The notes beneath the pieces are model-generated. The model had not been told where the DNA came from, ran no database searches, and saw only the letters and a program-made list of their open reading frames with translations. The translations under genes were made by a program, and so were the position numbers. From assembly GCA_016223135.1 (NCBI GenBank), contig JACRPQ010000004.1, forward strand, positions 62,001 to 126,000: a stretch of 64,000 bases of DNA, in the 5' to 3' direction. Positions 25,901 to 33,320 of the stretch are shown in pieces; position 1 is the first letter of the stretch; each line of letters opens with the position of its first letter. This DNA is from Chloroflexota bacterium (lineage in GTDB: Bacteria; Chloroflexota; Anaerolineae; Anaerolineales; Villigracilaceae).

Positions 25901-26356
25901 CGCCTGGCGCGCGCTTTGGGCTTGAGCGAAGAGCAAATCCTCCACATCCGCCGCGGCGCCATCCTGCACGACATTGGCAAGATGGGTATCCCCGATTCCA
26001 TCCTGCACAAAGCAGGCGCGCTCACAGCGGAGGAAGAGGCGCTCATGCGCCGGCATCCGCAATTTGCTTACGACATGCTGCAGCCCATCGAATTCCTGCG
26101 CCTTGCCCTCGAGATACCCTGGTGCCATCATGAAAAATGGGATGGAACTGGCTACCCGCGCGGTCTCAAGGGCGAGGAAATCCCCCTTGCGGCGCGCATC
26201 TTCGCCGTAGCCGACGTGTATGACGCCCTCACCAGCGACCGTCCCTACCGCAAGGCATGGACGGAAGCACAGACACTCGAATATATACGCGCCCAATCGG
26301 GAAAATACTTCGACCCCCAAGTCGTTGAAGCCTTCTTCTCGCTTCGCAGAGGCTAG
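22943..26356 (+). CDS. Membrane HD-GYP protein with 7TM sensor region and GAF domains
   Basis: 1,137 residues. Residues about 1-230 form a 7TM region like the HisKA_7TM sensor; about 250-430 form a second membrane block. GAF-like domains follow at roughly 440-600, 610-770 and 775-935, and an HD-GYP domain at about 945-1135. Its catalytic motifs are LHDIGK (H1009-D1010), HHEKWDGTGYP (1062-1072) and DVYDALTSDRPYR. HD-GYP proteins break down cyclic-di-GMP; with these sensor modules this one probably responds to an unknown ligand or redox state. The first GAF holds a CKHCPMLTACPQ stretch (four Cys) that may bind a metal. TATAAT is at 22926-22931. Confidence 0.88.
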   Translation: MTWHFNPFLLVPAFSAILNASLAWFGWRRRHAPGAAAFALVMLAAALWSAFNALELGAADLPTKVFWLKLEYIGILLLPTAWLVFALQYTGREKWLTRRALLILAIEPIVMLLLLWTNDLHGLFARHYGVRQVGMLLEWDNVTGPLYWVNVVYSYVLITAGIFLLLHHFASLPSPHGKRELVIIAGVLLPWFGNLLYVLYDFPVPGLDPTPFALTLTGLAFAWGLFSLRLLDFHPPPFALPQELPAWRQRVLEDILRGVFIIWLFALASGIYNVIETYQREREISPHLISVAIGTIAFYISVTVLIAIITFLRRVPYFLRAGAFLFILYILGTVGLALVSLSGDGRVFLFAFIALSAVFFDLRFSLFAAALSLVTLIGMGWLQVSGVIVVPAERQINSTNASAWTSGTLVFIILSAAALISITYLIRTLEHSLNHLRQTLTREQRLMRMTLTVRDINQFIVRERDPLQLLEHVCERLVDGREYDFVWIGLLEPDGVTLKAAASAGEKIDLEKFASRLDLPPGAPTCAVNALQTRRPIRVPQDDLCKHCPMLTACPQRASLALPMIYEDRGLGALVVDHATSPVFLDEEETAMLEELTADLAHALAALRAEEQQRTLAERSGNLLFARDEDMLWTEVIAAVQKVLRAERVAIYRYDRQTDSLSCPRSYGLSASYVSEINRRFHEAPGSAILREPRPIIIQNVETDPATAPLREWMLREGFRSYAVFPFYTSKGMSGAFTAYRNAPGVFTASDLAAGETLVRMIGLALENMELNAETRRKASELGALYAAAQDMASSLLDTDSLLLALARHVTETLGATSAYITSVSLEEKTLRVISEYWSDRASPSERQPDLGRIYPLQDYPIFHRVLLSGKADVLHADDPRLSAAERLQCEQYGIHSILFIPVMAHGKILGGLEVWESRRKREFTQSEIILAQAMAGHAAAVLESAQLFEKLSEAYDSTLEGWARALELRDEPTEGHTRRVTELTLRLARALGLSEEQILHIRRGAILHDIGKMGIPDSILHKAGALTAEEEALMRRHPQFAYDMLQPIEFLRLALEIPWCHHEKWDGTGYPRGLKGEEIPLAARIFAVADVYDALTSDRPYRKAWTEAQTLEYIRAQSGKYFDPQVVEAFFSLRRG

Positions 26357-26358
26357 GC

Positions 26359-27657
26359 TTACAAACTCTCCTCGCGCCGCAGCAAATCTGCCGCCGTTTC
26401 CCGCCGCACGATCAACCTCGCATTTCCCTCTTCCAGCCAAATCACCGCCGGGCGCCGCGCGCCGTTGTAATTGGACGACATGCTCAAGTGATACGCGCCC
26501 GAAACGGGGATGGCAATTAATTCACCATCTTCGACTTTGGGCATCGGCAAATCCTCGATGACCACATCTCCTGACTCGCAGTATGGTCCCGCGATGGAGA
26601 CTCTCTCGCTTCGTTCCCGACCTGGAGCCTGCACCGGCAAACAGGAATATCTCGCCCCGTAGAGCGCGAAGCGTGGATTGTCCGCCATGCCGCCGTCCAC
26701 GAGAATCCAAGTCTTGCTGTCGCGCCGTTTCACCGCGCCCACGCGATAGACCGCCACCCCCGCCCGCGCCACCAGACTGCGCCCCGGCTCTAAGTGCAAA
26801 TGCGGCAAATCAAGCCCGCGCACCCGACATCCCTCCACTACTGCTTCGGCAATTCCACGCACGTAATTCTCGATGGACGGATGCGGCAACTCATCCTCGT
26901 GATATGCCACCCCCCACCCCCCGCCGGGACAAAAATGCCATTCCCCAATGAAACCGATTTCCTTCGCAAGGTCGAGCGCCAACTCAATTGCGGGAATGAG
27001 CGGCTCCGGGTCGCGGAAGTTCGAGCCTTGATGAAAGTGAATCCCTTTGAGCGGTAAATTTTTTGATTTGCAGATGTGCGCGGCTTGGAGGATTTCCTCG
27101 CGCGTCATGCCGAACTTGCTGTCGTGCTGACCGGTCTGCGTGTGGGCGTGATGGGTATGGACAGCCACGCCGGGCAGAAGACGCAGCCACAGCGACACCT
27201 GTTTACCTGTGTACCTGTCTACCTGCTTACCTATCCCCTCCAACTCCGTCAAATTGTCAACAACAATCGTTCCCGCGTCTTGCAGCGCCGACTTCAAATC
27301 GGCTGACGACTTATTCACCCCATGCACAAGGATTTTTTCGCGCGGCACGCCGCCAGCGAGGGCAATCGCGATCTCGCCTTCGCCTGTGCAATCCACAAAA
27401 AAACCATGTGCTTGTGTCCATTGTGCGATGGCTTTGCACAGGAAGGCTTTGCCGGCATAGGTGATGTGGGATGGGGCAGGATAGTAGGCGGATAACGCGT
27501 CGGTGTAGGCTTTGGCGGCAAAGTCGACGGTGGCGCGATCGTAAATGTAAAGCGGAGTCCCATACAGGTCCGCGAGAGAGGCGAGGTTATGACCGGCAAT
27601 GGTCAGGGTGTCGCGTTCGATTTTCGTCGAAACGGGGAACAGGTCGAGGCGGTCCAT
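26359..27657 (-). CDS. lysA: Diaminopimelate decarboxylase
   Basis: 432 residues. The PLP lysine is K70 in YAGKAF; HFHQGSN, the GGGWGVAY phosphate-binding glycines, EPGRSLVARAG and the active-site Cys in CESGD are present. The enzyme makes lysine from meso-diaminopimelate. The peptide IGKQVDRYTGKQ (142-153) is encoded by tandem CCTGTNTAC words (27197-27235) that also occur in intergenic DNA near 13310-13400; it looks like an in-frame repeat insertion at a variable loop. The gene is 11 bases downstream of the FtsB-like gene and ends 2 bases from the convergent HD-GYP gene. Confidence 0.93.
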   Translation of the reverse strand: MDRLDLFPVSTKIERDTLTIAGHNLASLADLYGTPLYIYDRATVDFAAKAYTDALSAYYPAPSHITYAGKAFLCKAIAQWTQAHGFFVDCTGEGEIAIALAGGVPREKILVHGVNKSSADLKSALQDAGTIVVDNLTELEGIGKQVDRYTGKQVSLWLRLLPGVAVHTHHAHTQTGQHDSKFGMTREEILQAAHICKSKNLPLKGIHFHQGSNFRDPEPLIPAIELALDLAKEIGFIGEWHFCPGGGWGVAYHEDELPHPSIENYVRGIAEAVVEGCRVRGLDLPHLHLEPGRSLVARAGVAVYRVGAVKRRDSKTWILVDGGMADNPRFALYGARYSCLPVQAPGRERSERVSIAGPYCESGDVVIEDLPMPKVEDGELIAIPVSGAYHLSMSSNYNGARRPAVIWLEEGNARLIVRRETAADLLRREESL

Positions 27658-27668
27658 GAAGCGTTACG

Positions 27669-28046
27669 TCAATCCCCAAAGAAGAGCGTGTACCACACTT
27701 CCCAATTTTGCAGAGGTGTGGGGGTGGGAATAGGCGTGCTGAGGATGATGGGGGCTTCGCCGGGCGCTTCCACCGGAACGACGGGCAGGTCGCCTTCGCG
27801 AATATAATGCCCGTCCACGCGCGCCCATTCTTCCACCGCCGCAGTGGAGTTGGCATACGCCACGGCGGTTTGGAGAGCATACTGCGTTTGCACTGCCTGC
27901 GTTGCCTCAGCGCGGATTTTTTTTGCCTGTTGGCTCAGCAGGTTGAGCTCCTCCAGGCGGCGGTTGAACTCGAGAATCACAAACACCAAAACGGCAATGC
28001 CAATGACTGCCAGCACACGGCGCACATGAATGGGAAGGGATGGCAT
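27669..28046 (-). CDS. FtsB/DivIC-like septum formation initiator protein
   Basis: 125 residues: a short basic N terminus, one membrane segment (VLAVIGIAVLVFVILEF, about 11-27), then a coiled coil (RRLEELNLLSQQAKKIRAEA) and the conserved region VEEWARVDGHYIREGD (about 70-85). The tail is proline/threonine rich. This is the layout of FtsB/DivIC proteins, which help assemble the division septum with FtsL and FtsQ. The assignment is by architecture and the EEWAR..IREGD stretch. It is 11 bases upstream of lysA, and both may be one operon. Confidence 0.72.
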   Translation of the reverse strand: MPSLPIHVRRVLAVIGIAVLVFVILEFNRRLEELNLLSQQAKKIRAEATQAVQTQYALQTAVAYANSTAAVEEWARVDGHYIREGDLPVVPVEAPGEAPIILSTPIPTPTPLQNWEVWYTLFFGD

Positions 28047-28130
28047 GGGGTTATCTTAATCGGTATCGAACGCTCTGGCAAGCGGCTATAATCGGGTCTG
28101 AAGCCTAAAGTCTTTGAATTGGAGAATTAC

Positions 28131-28535
28131 ATGCCCAAAGTGAAACAAATCAACCATGTGGCGGTTGTGGTGGACGATATGGAGAAGGCGCTCGGCTTCT
28201 GGCGCGACGCGCTTGGAATGGAACTGCACGAACTGCGCGATGTGCCTGCCGAACAATCACGGGTGGCGTTCCTGCCCCTGCTTGGCTCGGAGGTGGAATT
28301 GGTTCAACCCACCACCGCGGATTCCGGCATCGCCAAATACCTCGCCAAACGCGGAGCGGGGATGCACCACCTCTGCCTGGAGGTGGATGACATCGAAGGC
28401 ATGCTGGCGCAATTGAAATCAAAGGGCGTGCGCCTCATCAATGAGGAACCTCGCACTGCCGCCGACGGGAAGAAATACGCCTTCATCCACCCTGAAAGCG
28501 CCGGCGGCGTGCTGGTGGAACTCTACCAAATCTGA
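28131..28535 (+). CDS. mce: Methylmalonyl-CoA epimerase (VOC family)
   Basis: 134 residues from the ATG at 28131 (GGAG 7 bases upstream; an in-frame TTG lies 12 bases earlier). Two VOC half-barrels are seen, with metal ligands in INHVAVVVDD, VELVQP, GMHHLCLEVDD and VLVELYQ. The enzyme interconverts the two methylmalonyl-CoA epimers in propionate or branched-chain breakdown, which fits the acyl-CoA dehydrogenase and EtfB elsewhere in the window. A TATAAT at 28087-28092 may be its -10 box. Confidence 0.87.
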   Translation: MPKVKQINHVAVVVDDMEKALGFWRDALGMELHELRDVPAEQSRVAFLPLLGSEVELVQPTTADSGIAKYLAKRGAGMHHLCLEVDDIEGMLAQLKSKGVRLINEEPRTAADGKKYAFIHPESAGGVLVELYQI

Positions 28536-28598
28536 TTCGTCGGAAAGTAATACAAAGGACACAAAGAGAAGAAGAAACCTTCGCGGTTGAATTGATCA

Positions 28599-30029
28599 AT
28601 GTTTGAGAATATCGTCTCCATCCTTCGTGATCAATGCGGGCTGGTCAAAGACCGCCCCCTCATCGCCGGCATCTCCGGCGGACCGGACAGCCTGTGCCTG
28701 CTCGGTCTGCTGCGCGAGCACGGCTACCGCGTCATTGTGGCGCACTTCAACCATAAACTGCGCTCCGATGCCGACGCCGATGCCAATGCCGTCGAACAAG
28801 CCGCCAGCCGCATGAACTTTGCTTCCGTCATCGAAAGCGGCGACGTGCGCGAATACGCCGCCCGCGAAAAACTCTCCATCGAAGAAGCCGCCCGTTACAT
28901 GCGCTACCATTTCCTGATGGCGCAGGCGCGCCGCTTCAAGGCACAGGCAGTGGCGGTTGGTCACACCGCCGACGACCAGGTGGAAACCGTACTCATGCAC
29001 TTCATCCGCGGCGCGGGGCTGGCGGGACTCAAAGGCATGACCTACCGCACCATCCTTCCCCTCTTTGACCCGCAAATTCCCATCGTCCGTCCCCTGCTCG
29101 ATGCCTGGCGCGAAGAGACCATCGTCTATTGCGCGGCGCACGGACTGCGACCGCGCTTCGACCCAAGCAACGACTCGCTCGATTTCTTGCGTAACCGCCT
29201 GCGCCATCAATTAATTCCCATCCTTGAATCCTATAACCCGCGTTTCCGCGAGGTCCTCAAGCGTACCGCCCATTCCCTTGCCGCTGATCACGAAATCCTT
29301 CTGCAAGTGGTGGAAAGCGCCTGGTCAGAGAGCGTTGTCCAACAAACGGACAATTTCATCGCCTTCGACATCCCCGCTCTGACCAAACAGCCGCTCGGAC
29401 TCCAACGACACCTGATTCGCCGTTCCCTCGAACTGCTCCGCCCCGATAATTTGGACGTCACCTTTGCAGCGCTGGAACGCGCCGTCCATTTCATCAACGA
29501 CCCTGCCCACCGTTCGCGCATGGAACTCGGCAGCGACTTGCACCTCCTGCGCGAGGGGGCGCTGGTTTACCTCCTCACCGGCGACTCCGATCTTCCCATT
29601 GAACGCTGGCCCCAACTGCCAGAAGGGCAGGATGTCATCCCGCTGCCGGTGCCTGGCGTGGTTTCGTTGGCTGGCGGTTGGAAAATGACCAGCGAACGCT
29701 GGAACATGGCGTCCCTGGCGATGGATCAGGCACGTTCGAACGACGACCCGTTCCAGGTCTGGTTGGATGCGAAACAACTCAACGACACGCTCGAGCTGCG
29801 CGTGCGTCGCGACGGAGACCGTTTTGAGCCGCTCGGCATGGCTGGTCACCAGATGAAGTTGTCCGATTTCTTCATCAACGTCAAACTGCCCCAGCGCGCG
29901 CGTGACCGCTGGCCCCTGCTGTGCATGGGCGATAAAGTGATATGGGTGCCGGGTTACCGCCCCGCTCATTCCTTCCGTCTCACGGAGAACACACGGCAGG
30001 CTGTGTATTTTTCACTGACACATGGATAA
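28599..30029 (+). CDS. tilS: tRNA(Ile)-lysidine synthetase
   Basis: 476 residues. The ATP-pyrophosphatase P-loop is ISGGPDS (about 24-30), with the HFNHKLR, GHTADDQ.ET and RNRLRHQLIP motifs typical of TilS, plus a C-terminal domain (LRVRRDGDRFEPLGM..KLSDFFIN). TilS turns C34 of the AUA-reading tRNA-Ile into lysidine and is essential. It follows the epimerase by 63 bases on the same strand. A hairpin lies immediately downstream. Confidence 0.93.
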   Translation: MFENIVSILRDQCGLVKDRPLIAGISGGPDSLCLLGLLREHGYRVIVAHFNHKLRSDADADANAVEQAASRMNFASVIESGDVREYAAREKLSIEEAARYMRYHFLMAQARRFKAQAVAVGHTADDQVETVLMHFIRGAGLAGLKGMTYRTILPLFDPQIPIVRPLLDAWREETIVYCAAHGLRPRFDPSNDSLDFLRNRLRHQLIPILESYNPRFREVLKRTAHSLAADHEILLQVVESAWSESVVQQTDNFIAFDIPALTKQPLGLQRHLIRRSLELLRPDNLDVTFAALERAVHFINDPAHRSRMELGSDLHLLREGALVYLLTGDSDLPIERWPQLPEGQDVIPLPVPGVVSLAGGWKMTSERWNMASLAMDQARSNDDPFQVWLDAKQLNDTLELRVRRDGDRFEPLGMAGHQMKLSDFFINVKLPQRARDRWPLLCMGDKVIWVPGYRPAHSFRLTENTRQAVYFSLTHG

Positions 30030-30059
30030 AAAAGAGACGGTCACTTTGCGACCGTCTCT
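30028..30059 (-). terminator. Terminator between convergent tilS and recombinase-like gene
   Basis: Stem AGAGACGGTC (30033-30042) with GACCGTCTCT (30050-30059). On the minus strand it is followed by six T, so it serves the recombinase-like gene best, but it may act on tilS too. Confidence 0.75.
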
Positions 30060-30068
30060 TCATTCTCG

Positions 30069-30965
30069 TTATTTATTCCCCGCCAATTGTTTCAACTTGA
30101 TGAACAACTCCCGCCACTGAATTTTGGATACCCCCAATTTTTGGCGGATCTTATCCGGCTCCTCGCCGGCGCGATAATCGTTCAGGGCGCACGTCCAGCG
30201 GCACATATCGAAGGAAAGGTGTTTTTTCAAGCCCGCTTCATTGCCGATGTCTTCGAGCAGATATTCCAGCCGCCGCGGCGACCAGGGGAAGAGTTTTTCT
30301 TGCGGATGGTATTGGGCAAGATACTCTTCATAGGCGGGAATCCAGTCTTCGGGCAGAGGCAGTTTCCGTTCCTTGTAGCGATTCGCGGGTGAGGGGTATT
30401 TGACGAAAATCTGCGGTCCGTTGGGAGAGTCCAGTTCGACGTGTTCGAGCAGCAGCCCCAATGTCTCGCTCTTTTTGATGCCGGTGGTCAGCAGAAGGTA
30501 AACCAAGGCATAAGGACGGGCATCAGGTTTGGCGGCGCGGCGGTGACGGTCTGCGGCGAGGAGAACTTCATCGTATTCTTTGGGGGTCAACACCAGCGGG
30601 AGCGGACTAACCACAGAACGCTGGGGAATCTTTTCGGCAGGGTCCACCGTCAATACGCCGTATTGACTCAACCAGCGAAACAGGGATTTGACCGAGGTAA
30701 TGCGCCGCGCCAGCGTTTTGGGACTGCACGGTACATCGCGCTCTTTTTCCATCCAGTCAAAGAAGCGGGTGAGGTCTTTGGTGGTGATTTTCCCGAGCGC
30801 TGTCTCTTCCGGGAGGAAGGAGGCAAGCAGGCGCACATCCGAGAGGAAGGCTTTGATGGTGTTTGGCGAGCGCCCCTGATCGGTGAGAAATCTTTCCCAC
30901 GAAAGGATGGCGGAAACCAATGAAGTGTTTTGCGTCAGATGGGAAGTGATTTTGTTTTCCGGCAT
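30069..30965 (-). CDS. Tyrosine-recombinase homologue lacking catalytic residues
   Basis: 298 residues with both parts of a XerC/D-like recombinase: an N-terminal SAM-like DNA-binding domain (ILSWERFLTDQGRSPNTIKAF, about 20-40; TLARRITSVKSLFRWL) and a C-terminal catalytic-fold domain. By eye the catalytic set is mostly gone. TGLR is TGIK (K164), the HxxR box is DMCR (D253, R256 kept), LGHS is LGVS (V279), and there is no tyrosine after residue 264. The beta-hairpin Lys (K198 or so) remains. It should bind DNA but not cut it. It stands alone between tilS and a tRNA gene. Confidence 0.75.
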   Translation of the reverse strand: MPENKITSHLTQNTSLVSAILSWERFLTDQGRSPNTIKAFLSDVRLLASFLPEETALGKITTKDLTRFFDWMEKERDVPCSPKTLARRITSVKSLFRWLSQYGVLTVDPAEKIPQRSVVSPLPLVLTPKEYDEVLLAADRHRRAAKPDARPYALVYLLLTTGIKKSETLGLLLEHVELDSPNGPQIFVKYPSPANRYKERKLPLPEDWIPAYEEYLAQYHPQEKLFPWSPRRLEYLLEDIGNEAGLKKHLSFDMCRWTCALNDYRAGEEPDKIRQKLGVSKIQWRELFIKLKQLAGNK

Positions 30966-31278
30966 GACATCTCCTACTTGGTTTCGTATAGTTTAGCGGG
31001 AAAGAAGAGCAGTGTCAACACCTATACCCGGTCGATTTCACAGAAAAGGAACAAGCGCAGCCGCCATACGCCGCCACTGGAACAGTACGAAAGTTCGCCA
31101 GGCGGAAATTGGGGGTAAAATGATGAAGCGTCCTCCCCAGCGGCGAAGGTGGGGAGAGTTGGTTCGTGAAGTTGTAGGGATGGTGGGAATTGGTAAGATG
31201 AGGCATATCGAGCCGCGGGCAGCCGATCATCCTTGCCGCCCTTTCCGCGAGGAATTTGTAAATGAAAGAAGACACAAA
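30966..31278. other. Gap with no clear gene
   Basis: A frame is open from 31012 into the coiled-coil gene, but has no ribosome site and an arginine-rich, low-quality composition. No repeat with clear ends is seen. A promoter for the coiled-coil gene or the recombinase-like gene may be here, but no good boxes were found. Confidence 0.4.
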
Positions 31279-31506
31279 ATGACCAAAAAACAACAGGAAG
31301 AATTGGAACAGCGCAAGCAAGAACGCCAGCAACTGGAAGAGGAGCAGGAAAAACAACGTTTACAGCGACAACAGGAACGCCTGAAACTCGAACAGGAACA
31401 GGCAGAAAAACAGAAACTGCGTAAACAGGAACAGCTAAAACTGGAGCAGGAACAGGCGGAAAAACAAAAATTGCGCCGGCAGAAGCAGGATCAAGAGAAA
31501 GCCTGA
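31279..31506 (+). CDS. Small charged coiled-coil protein
   Basis: 75 residues from the ATG at 31279, made almost wholly of Q, E, K, R and L. It contains the duplicated unit KLEQEQAEKQKLR (two copies about 18 residues apart), so it should form one long helix. The function is unknown. The ribosome site is weak (GAAAGAAG), and the same frame is open to 31012; the downstream start is preferred because the composition changes there. A terminator follows. Low-complexity coding bias means it could be spurious, although codons are used like neighbouring genes. Confidence 0.5.
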   Translation: MTKKQQEELEQRKQERQQLEEEQEKQRLQRQQERLKLEQEQAEKQKLRKQEQLKLEQEQAEKQKLRRQKQDQEKA

Positions 31507-31528
31507 ACCGCAAGAAATATCCCCAAAA

Positions 31529-31562
31529 ACAAAAGCGCCCGATAAAACGGGCACTTTTGTTA
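31529..31562 (+). terminator. Terminator after the coiled-coil gene
   Basis: AACAAAAGCGCCCG pairs with CGGGCACTTTTGTT (one mismatch) around an ATAAAA loop. T/A-rich flanks on both sides would let it work in both directions, including ahead of the tRNA. Confidence 0.65.
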
Positions 31563-31578
31563 CAACGGTTCGACATTG

Positions 31579-31652
31579 TGGGCGAGATAGGGCTCGAACC
31601 TACGACCTCTGCTATGTCAAAGCAGTGCTCTAACCAACTGAGCTACCCGCCC
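31579..31652 (-). tRNA. tRNA-Val (anticodon GAC)
   Basis: On the minus strand a full cloverleaf can be drawn: acceptor GGGCGGG/CTCGCCC with one G-U pair, D arm GCTC..GAGC, anticodon stem CTGCT/AGCAG with loop TTGACAT, variable AGGTC, T arm GTAGG-TTCGAGC-CCTAT, discriminator A. The anticodon GAC reads valine codons. CCA is not encoded. It would be a potential integration site for the recombinase-like family nearby, but no attachment repeat was seen. Confidence 0.95.
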
Positions 31653-31701
31653 GGTGGATGGACATTATAACGAGGGAGGGCGGTTTTGGCAATACGGCTT
31701 G

Positions 31702-31878
31702 CTAGCCGCGCCAAGCCAGGGTGTGATACACCACCGACGCCGCGACGAGCAAAACAATCACCCCGCCCGTGACCTTTGCCACCGGCTTGCGCTCTTCCAC
31801 AGGCTTGCTAAGTTGAGCGGCGCTCAGGCGGGCGCCCGTCGCGGCAGCAGCGGGAATAGCGGCACAAATCATGCACAT
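31702..31878 (-). CDS. Small single-span membrane protein with N-terminal MCMIC
   Basis: 58 residues from the ATG at 31878, with AAGGAG 6 bases upstream (a GTG two codons earlier is possible). The N terminus MCMICAAIPAAAATG holds two cysteines three apart. A hydrophilic middle (PVEERKPVAKV) and one membrane span (GGVIVLLVAASVVYHTLA) follow. The Cys pair could bind metal or be oxidised. No family is recognised. The good ribosome site supports a real gene. Confidence 0.55.
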   Translation of the reverse strand: MCMICAAIPAAAATGARLSAAQLSKPVEERKPVAKVTGGVIVLLVAASVVYHTLAWRG

Positions 31879-31993
31879 ACACACTCCTTCCTCTAAAACA
31901 TACTGTAGACGAATATCTTGAACAATATTGTAACATTTTACTCCCCCCTTTCACCCCGCACATTACGAATTTGTGGAGCGTCTGCTCGCCGGA

Positions 31994-33133
31994 ATGAAGT
32001 ATTATCGCCCCATGCTCAAAAGACTGCTTGGTGACATCCTGACCGACCTGGGTCCCCTCGAAGGCGACTACCGCGCCGCCAACCTGAAAAGCGACATCCG
32101 CCAGGGAATCCTCTACATGCTGGTCGCCAGTCTGGGAATCCTGACCCTCTTCAGTACGGGCAGCCTCCCCCTGCACATCCCATTCATCCGCTGGGCGTTT
32201 GCTGCGCCGCTTGGCTACACAATCGTCACCGCCCTCTTTGCGGCGCTTCTCTACCATGCCGCCAAAGTCCGCACTTATGACCGCCTGATGACCGCGTGGC
32301 TCCTCTTTACCCTGCTCTTCCGCATCATTCCAAACCCTGACCTTATTACCAGCAGTCCCGCCGCCGCCCTTCTCGACATCCTCCTGCTCTTCGTCGTTTA
32401 TCTCGCTTCCCCCCTGTCCCTCCGCACTACAATCGCCATGGCGGTTGGATTTTCCATCAGCACGTTATACGTCACCCACTACATCCAAACCGCCGCCGAC
32501 CTTCAAACCCTCATCGTTCAAATCTTCGCCCACATCACAACCCACCTGCTGGGCTGGCTTGCCCACCTGCAATTGCAAACCTACCGCCGCAAATCCTTTC
32601 AGGCATTCAGGGACGAAAAAGACGCCAAGGAAATGGTGGCATACCTCGCCAACATTGACCCCCTTACCAGAAGCCTCACCCGCCGCCAATTCCTCAACAT
32701 TGCCGAAAGCGAATTCCGCCGCTTTCAGCGTTATCAACGCCCGCTTTCCATCATGATCCTCGACGCCGATTACTTCAAAGCGATCAACGAGATGCACGGA
32801 CATCATGCCGGCGATCTCGTCCTGCGCAGTCTTTCGCTCACTGCGCTGGAGCAAAAACGCGCCCAAGACACCTTCGGGCGGCTGGGCAGCGAAGAATTTG
32901 GACTGCTCATGCCGGAAACTTCCCTCGACCAGGCGCGCGTCGTCGCAGAACGCATCCGCCTCGTCTGGGAAGCCTCCCCGGTCAAACTGGACGGGGAACT
33001 GATTCGCTCCACCATCAGCATTGGTCTCGCCCAAGCCGAATCCACCGACCGCTCGCTCGAAGACCTCCTCCGCCGCGCCGATCAAATGCTCTATAAAGCC
33101 AAAACCAACGGACGAAACCGCGTCGAATCGTAA
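31994..33133 (+). CDS. Membrane diguanylate cyclase (GGDEF domain)
   Basis: 379 residues from the ATG at 31994; GTG at 31973 or ATG at 32012 are alternatives, and none has a clear ribosome site. About six membrane segments (residues ~25-200) form a sensor, followed by a GGDEF domain: DPLTRSLTRRQF, the metal Asp in ILDADYFKAIN, the signature GRLGSEEFG (GSEEF in place of GG[DE]EF) and STISIG. No RxxD inhibitory site is evident before the signature. It should make cyclic-di-GMP, provided the Ser at the second glycine place is tolerated. Confidence 0.85.
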   Translation: MKYYRPMLKRLLGDILTDLGPLEGDYRAANLKSDIRQGILYMLVASLGILTLFSTGSLPLHIPFIRWAFAAPLGYTIVTALFAALLYHAAKVRTYDRLMTAWLLFTLLFRIIPNPDLITSSPAAALLDILLLFVVYLASPLSLRTTIAMAVGFSISTLYVTHYIQTAADLQTLIVQIFAHITTHLLGWLAHLQLQTYRRKSFQAFRDEKDAKEMVAYLANIDPLTRSLTRRQFLNIAESEFRRFQRYQRPLSIMILDADYFKAINEMHGHHAGDLVLRSLSLTALEQKRAQDTFGRLGSEEFGLLMPETSLDQARVVAERIRLVWEASPVKLDGELIRSTISIGLAQAESTDRSLEDLLRRADQMLYKAKTNGRNRVES

Positions 33134-33150
33134 CCCCCGCAAGCCTTCGC

Positions 33151-33303
33151 TTATCTTCCCCCGCTTTGCAATAACAGGAACACAATCAGCGCCGTTACCG
33201 CCAAAATGCCAATCTGCACCGATGGGCGAGTGAGCGCCGAACGATAGCGGCGCAATTGCGGCGAAGTTCTGCGCCGGCGGCGCGGATAATATCTTCTCGA
33301 CAT
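33151..33303 (-). CDS. Small basic single-span membrane protein
   Basis: A 50-residue frame with ATG at 33303 and GGAGATG just upstream. The N-terminal half is very basic (MSRRYYPRRRRRTSPQLRRY) and the C-terminal half is one membrane helix (VQIGILAVTALIVFLLLQSG). The layout suggests a membrane protein with a positively charged cytoplasmic tail. It ends 17 bases from the convergent GGDEF gene and lies 17 bases downstream of the STAS gene on the same strand. Function unknown. Confidence 0.5.
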   Translation of the reverse strand: MSRRYYPRRRRRTSPQLRRYRSALTRPSVQIGILAVTALIVFLLLQSGGR

Positions 33304-33320
33304 GTCATCTCCCTGCACAA

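Noticed and set aside
24950-26440. A 496-codon minus-strand frame across the HD-GYP gene
   Set aside because: No family features; the plus-strand frame has intact GAF and HD-GYP motifs.
31012-31506. A 164-residue form of the coiled-coil protein
   Set aside because: The upstream part has no ribosome site and a different, Arg/Pro-rich composition; the start at 31279 is preferred.
30069-31652. An integrated element using tRNA-Val as attachment site
   Set aside because: The recombinase-like gene lacks catalytic residues, and no repeat of the tRNA 3' end was seen in the window.
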